Shown: piece after piece, positions 22,527 to 33,643 of the stretch
How the letters are laid out: the number at the start of each line of letters is the position of its first letter
How positions within the stretch are numbered: the stretch's first letter is position 1
Assembly: GCA_002812745.2 (NCBI GenBank)
Contig: NCSJ02000006.1
Location: forward strand, 266,339-330,338
Length of the DNA stretch: 64,000 bases
Direction of reading: 5' to 3'
Source of the DNA: Scytalidium lignicola
Taxonomy: Eukaryota; Ascomycota; Leotiomycetes
Notes under the pieces: generated by a model
What the model was told of the DNA's origin: nothing
The model's database searches: none
Seen by the model: only the letters and a program-made list of their open reading frames with translations
Position numbers and translations under genes: made by a program

Positions 22527-24458
22527 ATGCGTCTACTTAATACGGACAGCCTCGAGGTAGAACAATTTGACGATGGCAAAATACCACTATACGCTATCCT
22601 GTCACATACGTGGGACAATGAGGAGGTTACCTTGCAGGATATGGAAGGAACCCTCGTACCAAACAAGAAGGGATATGAGAAGGTCAAAAGATGCTCCGCC
22701 GTAGCCATGGCCAACGGATACAAATATGTCTGGATAGACACATGCTGCATTGACAAGACAAGTAGCGCGGAGCTCTCCGAAGCGATCAACTCTATGTACC
22801 GTTGGTATCAGGACGCTGAGATATGCTACGCATATCTTGCCGATGTACCTTCGAAGTCGTTCACAGACAGCAGGTGGTTTACTAGAGGATGGACCCTTCA
22901 AGAGCTAATCGCTCCGTCGACGGTCATATTTTTTGATGCAGAATGGAAACAATTGGGAACCAAGATAGATCTACAACAAGACATATCCAATTGTACTGGT
23001 ATTCCTCTCAGTGTGTTTTCAGACGATAACGACCTTGAAATGTATAGCGTCGCCCAAAGAATGTCATGGGCTGCGAAGAGAACAACATCGAGAACTGAAG
23101 ATCTCGCCTATTGCTTATTGGGCATATTTGGCCTCAACATGCCGCTGATATACGGAGAAAGAGAAACTGCCTTCATTAGACTTCAGGAAGAAATTATGAG
23201 GCTCTCGGAAGACCACAGTCTCTTCGCATGGAAATCTCCTAACGATCGGGGCGGACTTCTGGCTACCTCTCCAGCTGCATTCATCAATTCTGGCAACATT
23301 GTTCAATCCAGTCCTTTCGGTACTTTTAACAGCCCTCTAACTGTGAGCAGTAGAGGGATCCATTTGGAACTCCGTTTTATCGGTATAGGTCATCCGGGAT
23401 TAGGGCTTGCAGTCCTTCATTGTGAAGAAAGTGGGAAGGAAGATAAGCCAATCGCCATCTACGTCAAAGATTTATTTTTAACAATGGAACAATTTGAGAG
23501 AGTTCGAAGTGAGCAATTCGAATGGGTCGACCTAAGAAAAATTAGACCGTCACAATATCCTGTGAGAAGGATATGTGTACGAACAGGGAGGATGGCATAT
23601 TCTCGGAAACCAAAACACCGTGGGAAACTGGATAGCACCTCTCTAGATATCTACTCAAGCTTAATGAATTTTAAATCACCTACAATACTACTCTTGGTGG
23701 GAGCAGAAAGTGGACTCCAGGACATCGTTTGGATAGCTCTTACACAAAGCGACGTTAAGATCAACTTTCAGGATGAATTTGGGCAGACGGCCTTATTACG
23801 AGCGGCAAGAGGGGGTTACAAGACGATTGTCATGATGTTACTAGCTCAAAGCAATATTAACGTCGACTTGAAGGATAATGATAACCGGACACCGCTGTGG
23901 TGGGCTGCTGGAGAGGGACATGAGGCTATTGTACGGCTGCTGCTCGACAAGGGTGCCAACAATGAGTTTGGCCACACACCACTAGTACAGGCTGCCAGAA
24001 ACGGACACACGGTTGTTGTGCAGCTGCTGCTCGACAATGGTGCCAACATTGAGTCAAAAGATGAGTATGGCCAAACACCACTGGCGTTGGCCGCTAGGAA
24101 GGGATATAAGGCTGTTGTACAGCTGCTGCTCGACAAGGGTGCTAACACTGAGTCAAAAGATGTGCATGGCCAAACACCGCTGTGGTGGGCTGCTAGGATG
24201 GGACGTGAGGCTGTTGTACGGCTGCTGCTCGACAAGGGCGCTAACACTGAGTCAAAAGATGTGCATGGCCAAACACCGCTGTGGTGTGCTGCTAGGATGG
24301 GACATGAGGCTATTGTACAGCTGCTGCTCGACAAGGGTGCCAATATCGAGTCGGAGGATAATAACCGGTTTCCCAGTATGCCGCTGTCACTGGCTAATAA
24401 ATACGGGCACAGGGACGTCGTGCAGTTGCTTCAATCTCGACAAGGGCATCAACATTGA
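22527..24458 (+). CDS. HET-domain protein with C-terminal ankyrin repeats
   Basis: Member of the fungal heterokaryon-incompatibility (HET) family with an ankyrin repeat sensor, 643 residues, single exon. The HET domain spans about residues 20-160: YAILSHTWDNEEVTLQDM, then YKYVWIDTCCIDKTSSAELSEAINSMYRWYQDA and RWFTRGWTLQELIAP, the three signature blocks. A spacer of about 250 residues follows. From about residue 410 at least seven ankyrin units run to the end, with consensus GQTPLWWAARMGHEAIVQLLLDKGAN. Three units of 99 bp are nearly identical in DNA, which suggests recent amplification. The frame ends abruptly in LLQSRQGHQH at 24458 although ankyrin-like sequence continues downstream, so the original protein was probably longer. 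The trigger for its presumed cell-death or recognition function is unknown. Confidence 0.92.
   Translation: MRLLNTDSLEVEQFDDGKIPLYAILSHTWDNEEVTLQDMEGTLVPNKKGYEKVKRCSAVAMANGYKYVWIDTCCIDKTSSAELSEAINSMYRWYQDAEICYAYLADVPSKSFTDSRWFTRGWTLQELIAPSTVIFFDAEWKQLGTKIDLQQDISNCTGIPLSVFSDDNDLEMYSVAQRMSWAAKRTTSRTEDLAYCLLGIFGLNMPLIYGERETAFIRLQEEIMRLSEDHSLFAWKSPNDRGGLLATSPAAFINSGNIVQSSPFGTFNSPLTVSSRGIHLELRFIGIGHPGLGLAVLHCEESGKEDKPIAIYVKDLFLTMEQFERVRSEQFEWVDLRKIRPSQYPVRRICVRTGRMAYSRKPKHRGKLDSTSLDIYSSLMNFKSPTILLLVGAESGLQDIVWIALTQSDVKINFQDEFGQTALLRAARGGYKTIVMMLLAQSNINVDLKDNDNRTPLWWAAGEGHEAIVRLLLDKGANNEFGHTPLVQAARNGHTVVVQLLLDNGANIESKDEYGQTPLALAARKGYKAVVQLLLDKGANTESKDVHGQTPLWWAARMGREAVVRLLLDKGANTESKDVHGQTPLWCAARMGHEAIVQLLLDKGANIESEDNNRFPSMPLSLANKYGHRDVVQLLQSRQGHQH
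24042..24342 (+). repeat. 99-bp tandem ankyrin-coding repeats
   Basis: About three successive 99-bp units in phase with the reading frame. The last two differ at only a few bases. They encode GANTESKDVHGQTPLW-type ankyrin repeats. High DNA identity between units implies recent duplication or concerted evolution, as in other fungal HET sensors. Confidence 0.85.
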
Positions 24459-24535
24459 GATGAAGGATAATAAGCACTTCAGCCGGATGCCGCTGTTGTA
24501 GGCCGCCGAGAATGGGCACGAGACTAAAACATAAG
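24459..24535 (+). pseudogene. out-of-frame ankyrin remnant after the HET-ANK stop
   Basis: In another frame the sequence just after and overlapping the stop reads NLDKGINIEMKDNKHFSRMP, then a stop codon where ankyrin units have Trp, then AAENGHE. This is a continuation of the repeat array. A four-base insertion relative to the repeat consensus near 24432 shifts the frame and creates the stop at 24456-24458. Confidence 0.7.
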
Positions 24536-25346
24536 ACCAAGTATAAGAGTCAGGCTCGAGGTCGAGGAAACGTACATTCTCTGACTATGCATTTAAATAT
24601 TTAGGGGTCAACTCTTTGGTTTCTGAGATATCCATGATCTTCTGAGTAATACTCAGCTTGGGGAATGTTATTCTCAATGACTAAAGTTAGTAGTGACTCC
24701 ATGTCATTAGAACTTAAATCACAAAACTCATAGACTTTAATTAGAAGCGGTGAAATTCAGGAGCATACAAGTCAAAGCACTCTCAACTTCAGCAATTTGT
24801 CGGCCTAATTGAAAAAAACAATGCTGTGGTTCCTTCCGTGATTTATGCGTAGATCCATTTGCCTCCCAAGAATAGAGGGGAGGGGGTATACATTCCAACC
24901 GTATCCAGATCCGTCGAGATATGCGCCATCGAAGTGGGCGACCGGGGGGAAGAGCGGGGGGGTTGAGGCTTAATACCCATAGCACGGACCACGCGACGCC
25001 TGCAAGGATACTCCCCCAGCGTAAACACTGCTATTCAGCACTAGGATGATGAACAGAGCAGCAAAGTGGTCATGGACGCACCCGTAATATAAGGTAAGGA
25101 TTGACGTGAAATAACAACCAACTATTAGACCCACAATCGGTTTAGGACAAAGTTCCAAATCACTAAAAATTGATTGCCTATCTAAGTAATCTGAAAATAG
25201 AGTCTAGTATCCAAGAAAATTATGAGCACATTCCATACTAGAGCACTCTTGAAATCATATGCATCTCAACCATCTACCAGAAGGGAAAGCTCCCAAAATT
25301 CGCTGCGGAGAGGGATCTATCTGTGAGATGTCCTAGTAGTACTCAT
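24536..25346. other. intergenic, no gene seen
   Basis: Intergenic DNA with a G-rich stretch at about 24935-24965. No coding sequence, repeat family or RNA gene was recognised. Confidence 0.45.
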
Positions 25347-25865
25347 TTAACAGGCACCGAGACGAGCTACACAGCATATCATATTAGCAATAGAGAAGAA
25401 GATATGCTAAGGGATAGAACTTTACCGATAGTGCAGTGATTATCAGTGTAGGCACCATTGATGAAGCAGTGGCCCCCGTTCCACACAAGCTTGTCCCAAG
25501 TGCTGAAATATCCAAAGTTAGTACCGGTCTCCCTTTCGTTCGGTGAAAAGGATTACTCACCAATTGCCATCGACACATTCGCCTCTTTCGTAGCATTGGA
25601 ATGTGTATGAATCTCCCTCATGAGCGATCCAAGGGGCTGGGTAAGAGGTGCTTGGCCCGGTACGGCAGTTCACATAGGTGGAAACGTTGATAATTTTGCA
25701 GGTCTGCGAGCTCCGTTCGAAGAGGTCTCTGGCTGAGATTGGAGTGCTGGTAGCTGGGTCACCTTCCTCGAGTGCAACCGGGGCAGCTCCTTCGGGGACT
25801 GGTGAGGCAAGGGCAGTGAATGGGAGAATGAAGAACAAGGTGGAGACGGTGGTGGAGAACTTCAT
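25347..25865 (-). CDS. small secreted cysteine-rich SH3-like protein, 3 exons
   Basis: Predicted secreted protein of 133 residues. Model complement(25347..25366, 25426..25502, 25561..25865). Introns have donors GTGAGT and GTAAAG and acceptors TTCAG and TGTAG; the last coding exon is only 20 bp. Residues 1-20 (MKFSTTVSTLFFILPFTALA) form a signal peptide, followed by a probable propeptide ending near LFERS. The mature part has the pattern TCKIINVSTYVNCRTGPS...YTFQCYERGECVDGN, then TWDKLVWNGGHCFI, and ends in Cys. This resembles bacterial-type SH3 domains (NCRTGPS corresponds to the common NVRxGPS motif). Eight cysteines in the mature part could form four disulfides. It could be a cell-wall-binding protein or an effector; the sequence does not decide. 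Confidence 0.82.
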
Positions 25866-27489
25866 TTTGTATGGTTTAAGAGTTTTCTTGAGAATTAAGA
25901 GTTGAAGATGTAGATAGTTGAGAAATTTGAAAGTTGGGAGATAATGGTAAATGCTGTTGTAGTTGTTGTAGAAGTTGCTATTGTGATGAGGATTCAAATG
26001 AAGGACAGAGTAACCCCTTTTATAATTATTCCAAGTGCTTAAGTTTTCTGTTTTTCCCAAACTCTCTCCCTCAAAGTATCAGCACGGGGAAATAGTTGCT
26101 CCATTAAGATAGAAGAAAAGCCGTATACCGACCAATCCGTAGGATATCGACCAAATTTTCTGTAACTATTGATCCTTCAGCTGAGTTGCTTTTGCTCCTG
26201 TGAACAAATAAAAACCACTCTAGAATCCTAGAAAATCAGACTCCTGGTAGTTTTGACTTGGCAATTAACTAGATTACNTTTTTTTATCTTCGAAAAGTAA
26301 GTGTAGTAGAAAATACACGTGAGCTAATTTAAAACCTTCATTTCCAATGCGAGAGCATAAATTAAAGAGTAGGGCAGAGAGTGCCTTGGCTGTAATGATC
26401 ATACCCAATACTCAACACACACAGACATATCACATCTCATCCTTATGCAAGTGATCGGATATCGTGCGGATCACTTAAACCAGAAACAGCTAAATACTCT
26501 TGACAAGGCGGAAATAAGGTATATTCTACTGCCTGGTTAAAAATAGAAATTGCCTATGCTAACCAGCACAGTCATTACCCCTGCGCCTCTTCCGTGTGGT
26601 CTCCGTCAACCACGTGTGACCGCTCAACGGCTTGATTTTCGAGTTTGGTTGCAGAATGAATACTAACTCTTCGACTAGGATTTAACTATCAAACCAACTC
26701 TCCATGGGTAGATCGGATGATTGGCATAGTTATTATCGACTAGCTATATAGTCGGAAATAAGAAAGACAATGAAGGTTTATTTATGCATAGATATATATA
26801 TAGCATACAATAAACNTTTTTCATCAAGGGCTTGAAGACAATGACAAGATGATTACCCAAAAAGGAACTTACAGCCGCTTCACGAATCTGAGTACCTTGC
26901 CAAGCTCGGATCTAGGCTCCAGCATAACTCGTGGCTTTTATTGGAGGAATCATGGGGGGAAGAAATGCATATGTCGGGGCAGATCATGGGGAATGTGAGA
27001 GGATCTACCGGCCCTGGTTAGGATCTGCACTACAGCAACCTCAGCTTTGAGAATTGTGTTGAGTAATTCGATCTATTATCCCCACGCTATACCCTTTCCT
27101 TGTACATTTAAAACTGAGTTCGGATAGTTCAATCTGCCGACGGCGTATCCAATNCCCCCCCTTGCATATGAAGGAAATAGACTTGATACTATAATTAATA
27201 CAATTTAAGTGATCTCCATCTTCTCGTTCTCTGCAACTAGACGATTCTAAATAAAACAGCGAGATTTCGGGAACTGGAATACCTGCATCCAAGATTGAAA
27301 AAAATTATTCGTAGATAAAGACCAAAAATTCAACGTTAATCGGTGTAATCAAAGTGAGATTGAGTGAATGAGCAGTAATACGTAACAATAAGAACATTAA
27401 TCAAACGCAACAATATGCCTAGTATCTAGACTAAGAGGAAAAGGTGCCAACGTGTTAATCACCAACTGCAAAAATACAACCAATTGAAT
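25866..27489. other. 1.6-kb intergenic region, no gene seen
   Basis: AT-rich, with three homopolymer-associated N characters (26278, 26816, 27154). Open frames are short and look like chance. It carries the promoter of the SH3-like secreted protein gene. Confidence 0.45.
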
Positions 27490-28152
27490 TTATGCAAGAG
27501 CTAGCCCACCAATAGCCGCTGTCAAAGCAACAACCAGCAAGGCAATAATGACAATGGCCGCAAAGAAATTAGCAGCCTTCAGCAGATCTTCAACAAAACT
27601 TTTAATAGCACTAACCCCTTCCGCAATCGCTCCCTCGAAGTCATCAAAGCATTTATCGAACACCACCTTGCTTGTGACACTATCCCAGATGTACAAGCAC
27701 TGCTTACCTGCACCTGACTTGTATTTGACGACGTGTAGATTCACCACCTCCTTGTATTTATTCTTGGCCCCCTTTTTGTCGACGTGGACATTTATGTGGT
27801 TGGCTTTGGGGAATTTTGGGCCCGCATAGCCCATGTGTGGATGAGTGATGTAGAGCTTCAAGTTGCCCAAGTATTTTGGGCCCCAGTAGAGACCAGCACT
27901 TTCGCGCTCATGGAGCTCCTTGTCAGATGATGGTGTCAGAATGCTAGTGATGTCTCTTTGCGAGAGAACATTGTCTAAGATAGTGGTCCCCTCTCCTTCG
28001 ACTCTTTTCACATTGGTGCTTTCGCTCTGGAGGGCGGTGAGTGATTCGTCCCTCGTAGGCGCTCCAGCGACGGAGGAAATAGAGCCGAATGCAAGAAGAG
28101 CAAAGAGCATAAAGGATTTCAAAGTAGTTCCCATTCTCAGAGTCGCAAACAT
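27490..28152 (-). CDS. secreted or membrane-anchored protein of unknown function
   Basis: Single-exon gene of 220 residues. The N-terminus (about residues 7-30) is a signal peptide with likely cleavage after SVAGA. A Lys-Arg pair (NVKR) near residue 50 could be a Kex2 processing site. The central region (about 90-170) is soluble and rich in Lys, His and Tyr (NHINVHVDKKGAKNKY, then VVNLHVVKYKSGAGKQCLYIWD) and contains two cysteines that could pair. The C-terminus ends in a long hydrophobic segment (FFAAIVIIALLVVALTAAIGGLALA), which would be a tail anchor or a GPI-type signal. No omega-site motif is obvious. I do not recognise the family. Confidence 0.65.
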   Translation of the reverse strand: MFATLRMGTTLKSFMLFALLAFGSISSVAGAPTRDESLTALQSESTNVKRVEGEGTTILDNVLSQRDITSILTPSSDKELHERESAGLYWGPKYLGNLKLYITHPHMGYAGPKFPKANHINVHVDKKGAKNKYKEVVNLHVVKYKSGAGKQCLYIWDSVTSKVVFDKCFDDFEGAIAEGVSAIKSFVEDLLKAANFFAAIVIIALLVVALTAAIGGLALA

Positions 28153-29125
28153 GATTGTTAGGAGTTTGGTAAAGAAATATCCACTATAGAGTCATTGAAA
28201 TAAATTTGATATGAACCCTAACACCTACCTCGAGAAGAGGGATAGATGTGATACATTTATAGCATATTCGTTCCACGGCGTGAATTGCAACCTAAAAGAG
28301 TTGAACCTTTAATTGGTATTTTCCAAAGGATTTTAACCCATGAGCAATGCATAGGATCGTAGCAACCATGAAGAACGAAGGATCAACTGCTCCGATGCTA
28401 AGGAACGCATTGTACAAGGTCGACTTTCACATCTGCCGTCCACTTAGGCATCTTGGCGGGAATAGGGCCATTCCACTTCCATTATCTAATGAAATGCGAC
28501 CACCAATAAACTTGAATCAGGATCAACTCATCAATGACATCAAAGAATTGTTGATCATGGCATAGCTGGAGGATCCTAGGCAGAAAGGTAGAGTGCAATC
28601 ACTTTAAGTTATCGGTTGTTTTTGCAGCTGAACTTTAATTTGAGTTTAAAACCCCGCCATTGGCAAAGCCCCTAGCGTAGATCCCAACCCCATGGTAATA
28701 TAATGGCGGGGTAACATTTGGCCCGAGCAACACAAGGCTAGGTCTGCTCTAAAAATAGGTATCACTAAACATACAGCATTATAAGAAAATATTTAGCACA
28801 GAGGAGAAGTTTTTGCTATGCCGAGAGATTTTAATTTTGTTGTTTTCCGAGTTTCAAATCATTATTCGAAGGATTTACTCTACCTTTTGTGCACAGCCAC
28901 ACACACTTCCTGTTGAGATTCCTCCAAGGCCGTCGGTAGATATTGAAACCTACTCCGTAAGCTATTTTGACATCTACCATGCGGATCTCTTCTTCCTACC
29001 CTCTCACGCTATTGCTTGCCTAGCTGATACACAGAGAGATATGCCGCAAAATAAAGGAAGGTTCTGGCGATAAGGATCGGCCTCTGAATCCATGACGGGT
29101 CCATAATTCTGGCAACATTAAATCT
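28153..29125. other. intergenic with a short inverted repeat
   Basis: No gene seen. An 11-bp inverted repeat, ACCCCGCCATT at 28651-28661 and its exact complement at 28702-28712, brackets about 40 bp. It may be a tiny MITE relic or a hairpin. Confidence 0.4.
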
Positions 29126-31079
29126 TCATAGCTCATGCTTGATGGAATCTATTTCGGATCTGAAAAGACGAGCATTGGCTTCGCTAATCTGAAGATATGT
29201 TAGCTGAGAAATTTACAGCATAGCTCGCAAGACAGTTGAATTACCTTAACCAGCACGTTAATGGGCTTTTCCCCTTCAAATGCAGTGAACATTATCTGAG
29301 TCCCGGAGCTAGAGGGCTTGTCCTTGAATTCCATTGCTCGAACAATTATAGTATTTAAAATAACGCGATGGGTATTTTCTTGCCGCATGATGAGTCGTGG
29401 CACTCGGGGTCCAGCAAAAGACTCATCCTCATCTTCCAAGCCAGACGCATCAAAAGAGCCTGGGATTGGAGCGCCATTATCATCAAACTCAGCACAAGCC
29501 TTTGGCACATTGATCTTCAACGAACCCGCCCCTCGCTCTTTCCAGCCTACCTCTTTCGAATCAAGGACAAATAATTTCGCCCGCACTTGGAGCATCGTGG
29601 CTTCTCCAGCTTCTCCGTCGTCTATGTGCACTAGAAAATAAGAGTTAGATACGCATGTACATATGACGGCGAACTACAAAATCCAATGATTCACTTACCC
29701 TTAGCCAGTTTGATCTTCTTTTTGTCTTCACCACCCGCTTTTGATGTCTCCTCGTCATCACTTGCTACTCCACCATCGCTGCCTTCATCCTCCTCGCCTT
29801 CTTCTTCGTCACTTTCTGGTGCACCGAATGCTCTAGCGGGTTTGGCGCTCGCTGGTAAAGCATCTTTATTTGGAGCAGCAAAACTGGAAAGTTTTGGCCC
29901 CCCACCAGCTGCGAAGCCATTGCCAAGAGAACCACCAAAAAGGCTTCCTCCAGTTTTAGCCCCAAGTGCGCCGAATCCTGATGCACCTGTACTTCCAAAT
30001 GTTGTGCCAAACCCAAGGCTTGGCTTATTTGTAGCAGATGTAGATAAACTCTCTGTATTTGGTGATTTTCCACTACTTAATCCACCAAATCCACCGCCAG
30101 ATGATTGCAAGTTTCCACCAAAGATACTCGGCTTCGAAGCAGCTAGGGTGCCAAAAGGAGATGCACTCGACGAGGCAAAGGCGCCAAATCCTGAGCTACT
30201 AAACGCTGAGGACGACGTCTGTGGAGGTTTTGCAAATGAACTGCCGAAAACAGCCTTTGCTTCGGATGACTTTTCGTTTGAGGATGTAGTTTTATTCGTA
30301 TCTTTTGCATTGCTAGGTATATCCTGAAGTGAGAGTAGTTAGTTAACTAAATTCGACTTGATTCAGTTTGACTGATGAATGATTACCTTTACAGGTGTAA
30401 TCTCTTCTTCTGCCGTTGAACCCATCGTTATATCTCGAGGTCGTTTCCTGTCTGGCTCTAATCCTGTGCCGTTTAAAGCAGCAGTATCAGACACCGTTCC
30501 TGTTTCGTCTTCCTTGATCTCACCGGCTTCTTTGTCATCGTCATCCTGATCCCGCCCGCGCTTCTTCTTTGGGGACGATATCCGCTCACGCAGATCTTCT
30601 TCCTGTGCATCGGAAACGTCTGGCTCAGGCGTGGCAGCACCGCTCATTTCCTTATCTTGGACGGGAGGTTCGTGATGTATGGGCTTTGGTCCAGTGCGGG
30701 GTGTCTCCTCGCTTTTATCGGAAATGGAAGTATGCCTCAGTTCCTCACTTGCAGCTATTGTCGCTGCGTCCTCTTTGTCTATATCATCGTGATGCTGCGT
30801 TTCAATCGTACTTCCTGCGGGCGCATCACTGTTCGCTTCGCGAGTGTTAGACCGTTGTTTCAGTTCTTTAGGTTCTTCAGAAATATGGCGCATATCCCGA
30901 TCTGCAGCAGCAGCTGAAGTCATTATCGTTGTGTCCTTTTGTTCTTCATGAACGTCGAAAGGAAATTTGTTATGATGTCCTAGGGACCGATCGCGAATTC
31001 CCAAAGTGACGGTACCCAAATCGGAAAATCGAGGCTCCTGCAAGTGGAGTACGTTCGCTAAATATGACCCCAAGTGCAT
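29126..31079 (-). CDS. YRB2: Ran-binding nuclear transport factor (Yrb2/RanBP3-like), 4 exons
   Basis: Nuclear export cofactor-like protein that would bind RanGTP through a C-terminal RanBP1 domain and cooperate with the exportin Crm1. Model complement(29126..29188, 29245..29630, 29699..30323, 30387..31079), 588 residues; the internal Met at 30923 is an alternative start. Introns have donors GTAATC, GTAAGT, GTAATT. The N-terminal 230 residues are acidic and charged with nuclear-localisation-like KKKRGRD and DRKRPRD clusters. The middle carries FG-type repeats (SGFGAFASS, GGFGG, SLGFGTTFGS, SLFGGSLGNGF). An acidic stretch precedes the RanBP1 domain: ATMLQVRAKLFVLD, GWKERGAGSLKI, PRLIMRQENTHRVILNTII, IMFTAFEGE. 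Nup50/Nup2-type nucleoporins share this layout and are the main alternative. Confidence 0.88.
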
Positions 31080-32557
31080 GGAATTAATTACTGGGTTTTA
31101 GTTAACGGCTGCGGTTTGCTCACGTCACTACTCTTTATTACTGTATGCCTTTGCGTTTCTTTTCAATGAAGCCCAGACTAAAATTAAAACTACAATTAAA
31201 ATTCTTATTCTAGAATTATATAAATTCAATCGTATACTGCAGTAGGATGTGCATTGCAGACTGCGTCACCCTCAGCCTCTCAGCCTTGCCGTTCCGATAC
31301 CTAGGATTCTTAAGGTTGGGTGGCGTTCTGGCATGTACTGCACCTCGAATACGCAATTACCATATGATACATCACTCAAAATAATAAATTATTTGCGACC
31401 TGTTATGGCCTACTATCGTTATATCTCCTCAAACATAGGTAGGTACAGCCTACCAAAACTTTGTTCAATGGGAAGTTCAAAGAAAGTATATTCTCCTGAA
31501 GCAATAAGAGTACTAGTTTTCTGAAATGAAGACATATCAAAGTGTAAGTTGCTTACTTATTGCTAGAACGCGAGTCTTCCCAAGTGCAACCGTACTATCA
31601 TCTCCTATTCATGTTGAGCCCGTGCGTACATCTCAGAATTTAGAGAGATTCGTTTGAAGAAGTTGTATGAATCATCTTTGATATGGGTATTGGAGACATG
31701 CCATTGCAAGTGCATTCATCGTTCCTAGATTGTAATCACCAAAAGGGAATGCCGCCAACTTTCAGCTGCGGATAATCTAGAAGTATGAAACCATGACACC
31801 TCAAAAGAAACAATGATTTGTTTTAAGCTATACGTTAGACCTCAAATCCACCGTTGAATGCTTGTCCAGTGCAATGAACTGGCGGAAGACATCCAATTTA
31901 AAATAGTTTAACACAAACCCTAACATTCTAAGAAACGGACGTATATTCACATATCACAGGGATGAGAGGATGTTGCACATGATCAAAATGACAGTATAGA
32001 GGACTTCGACACAATCGTGAAAAATGATGTTTCCTGCTAGGATAACATTATATAGAGGAATAAATATAAACAAAACTTAGGAAAGAATAATGCATAATGC
32101 ATGATCAGCGTTGATTCACCTAATTTAAATCTCGAAATAATCATAATTCCAATAAACCTTTGGTAATCAAATCGATGAAAAAAATGACATTCGCTCCAAG
32201 GAATTGCCAGAGAAATTACTTGTCTGCGACTGTTGTTTCATATCGTGACTATAGAAAGTAACATTGGATGTGCAAATGTTTAAGGAGGACAAAACCATGA
32301 TATTGGCACCGACACTAAATATTGCGGGAAGCCTAATCTATCGTTAGCATGGCGTGGGAGCTCGGACCACCATTGACGACGCGCAAAGAGGAAACCGTGG
32401 AATCTATAGCTTCACAGCTTCAATTTACGATCGCCAGCGCCATTTAACGATCTTAGTGATCAGTCTTCATCGAGTGTAGGAGTGTCAGAGCTCTAATCAC
32501 TGTATTCAGCTTGGCGACAAAGGGAAAGTTATTGGATGTCTACAACACAACGAGACC
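31080..32557. other. 1.5-kb divergent intergenic region
   Basis: Promoter region shared by the Ran-binding gene (-) and the YIPF6-type gene (+). No coding sequence or repeat was recognised. Confidence 0.45.
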
Positions 32558-33643
32558 ATGGCCTCATCCTCGAATCCGTACGAGCATTACAATCAGCCGG
32601 AAGTGGAAGATGATGATCTGATTGATCCCGATGATGGTATGTCGTTCTCCCATGGCGCTAGGAGTTGTTGATCCGTATCTACAAGGCCAAGTTATCTCTT
32701 AACGAAATCGACTAACTCTTTCGCCAGCTGGCATTGACGACCTTGACGACCCTCTCCAACAAACCGATACCTACTCCTCCCGTACCCCTCTAACAGGAAA
32801 CCTAACTCCCGGAAGTAGCAGCAACTCCCGCGCTCAGAATGAAAACTTCCTCACCTCCCGTATCCCCGGCGAAGACCGACGCGCACCGAACAATACAATC
32901 GACGAAACCGTATGGGAAACCCTGCGCCGCGACCTGCTGGCCGTATGGTCCAAGATGCGAGAGGTGCTATACCCAAAATATCTCTTCGGTGGCTCCATGT
33001 TAGATAATACAACCTCCTTCCGCGGCGCCTATGAGAATCTCCGTGGTGCCGGCATTAGTGGTGCAAGGGAGGAACTTGTCGGACTTGCGGGAAGGGCCAT
33101 GGACGCAGAAGCGTTGCTTAGTCAAGGCAACATGAGCGAAGGGTTGCGCGACTGGGATCTTTGGGGCCCATTAGTGTTTTGCTTGTTGCTGAGCTTGTTA
33201 TTGAGTTTTAATGCAAGAGCGGATCAGAAGAGTGTGGTCTTCTCGGGAGTGTTCGCCATGGTCTGGATCGGAGAAGCTGTGGTTACTTTGCAGATTAAGC
33301 TGCTTGGCGGTAATATGTGAGTTGTTCTCCCAGTTCCATTTTCTCTTTTCATGAATATATTTCAATTGTTCTTGCTGACAGTATAACGAACAGCTCCTTC
33401 GCCCAAAGCGTTTGCATCATTGGATACACTCTGTTCCCACTTGTCGTCGCTGCTCTCCTATCCGCATTGCATCTTCGACCTATCCCACGTATACCAATCT
33501 ACCTCTTCCTTGTTGCTTGGTCGCTAGCAGCAGGAGTGAGCATTCTAGGTGGAAGTGGAGTTCTGAAGAATAGGGTGGGTATTGCCGTATATCCGCTCTT
33601 CGTGTTCTACCTTGGCCTGGGATGTTTATGCTTCATAAGCTAA
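32558..33643 (+). CDS. Yip1-domain Golgi membrane protein (YIPF6/Yip4-like), 3 exons
   Basis: Multi-spanning Golgi/ER protein of the Yip family, whose members bind Rab/Ypt GTPases and act in vesicle traffic. Model join(32558..32636, 32728..33316, 33394..33643), 305 residues. The first intron (GTATGT...CCAG) follows an acidic start (EVEDDDLIDPDD). The second has donor GTGAGT. Of two in-frame acceptors 12 bp apart, the distal one gives GGN-ISFAQSVCIIGYTLFP, matching the family sequence. The cytosolic part has ETVWETLRRDL and KVLYP-like REVLYPKYLFGG blocks. Five hydrophobic segments follow (DLWGPLVFCLLLSLLLSF onward), ending almost at the C-terminus. Confidence 0.93.

Noticed and set aside
23846..24343. 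Long minus-strand open frame opposite the ankyrin repeats
   Set aside because: It is a periodic shadow of the 99-bp repeats (Ser-rich mirror of the ankyrin code).
29686..30327. 213-codon plus-strand frame opposite the Ran-binding gene
   Set aside because: It mirrors the FG/Ser-rich coding exon on the other strand and has no domain of its own.
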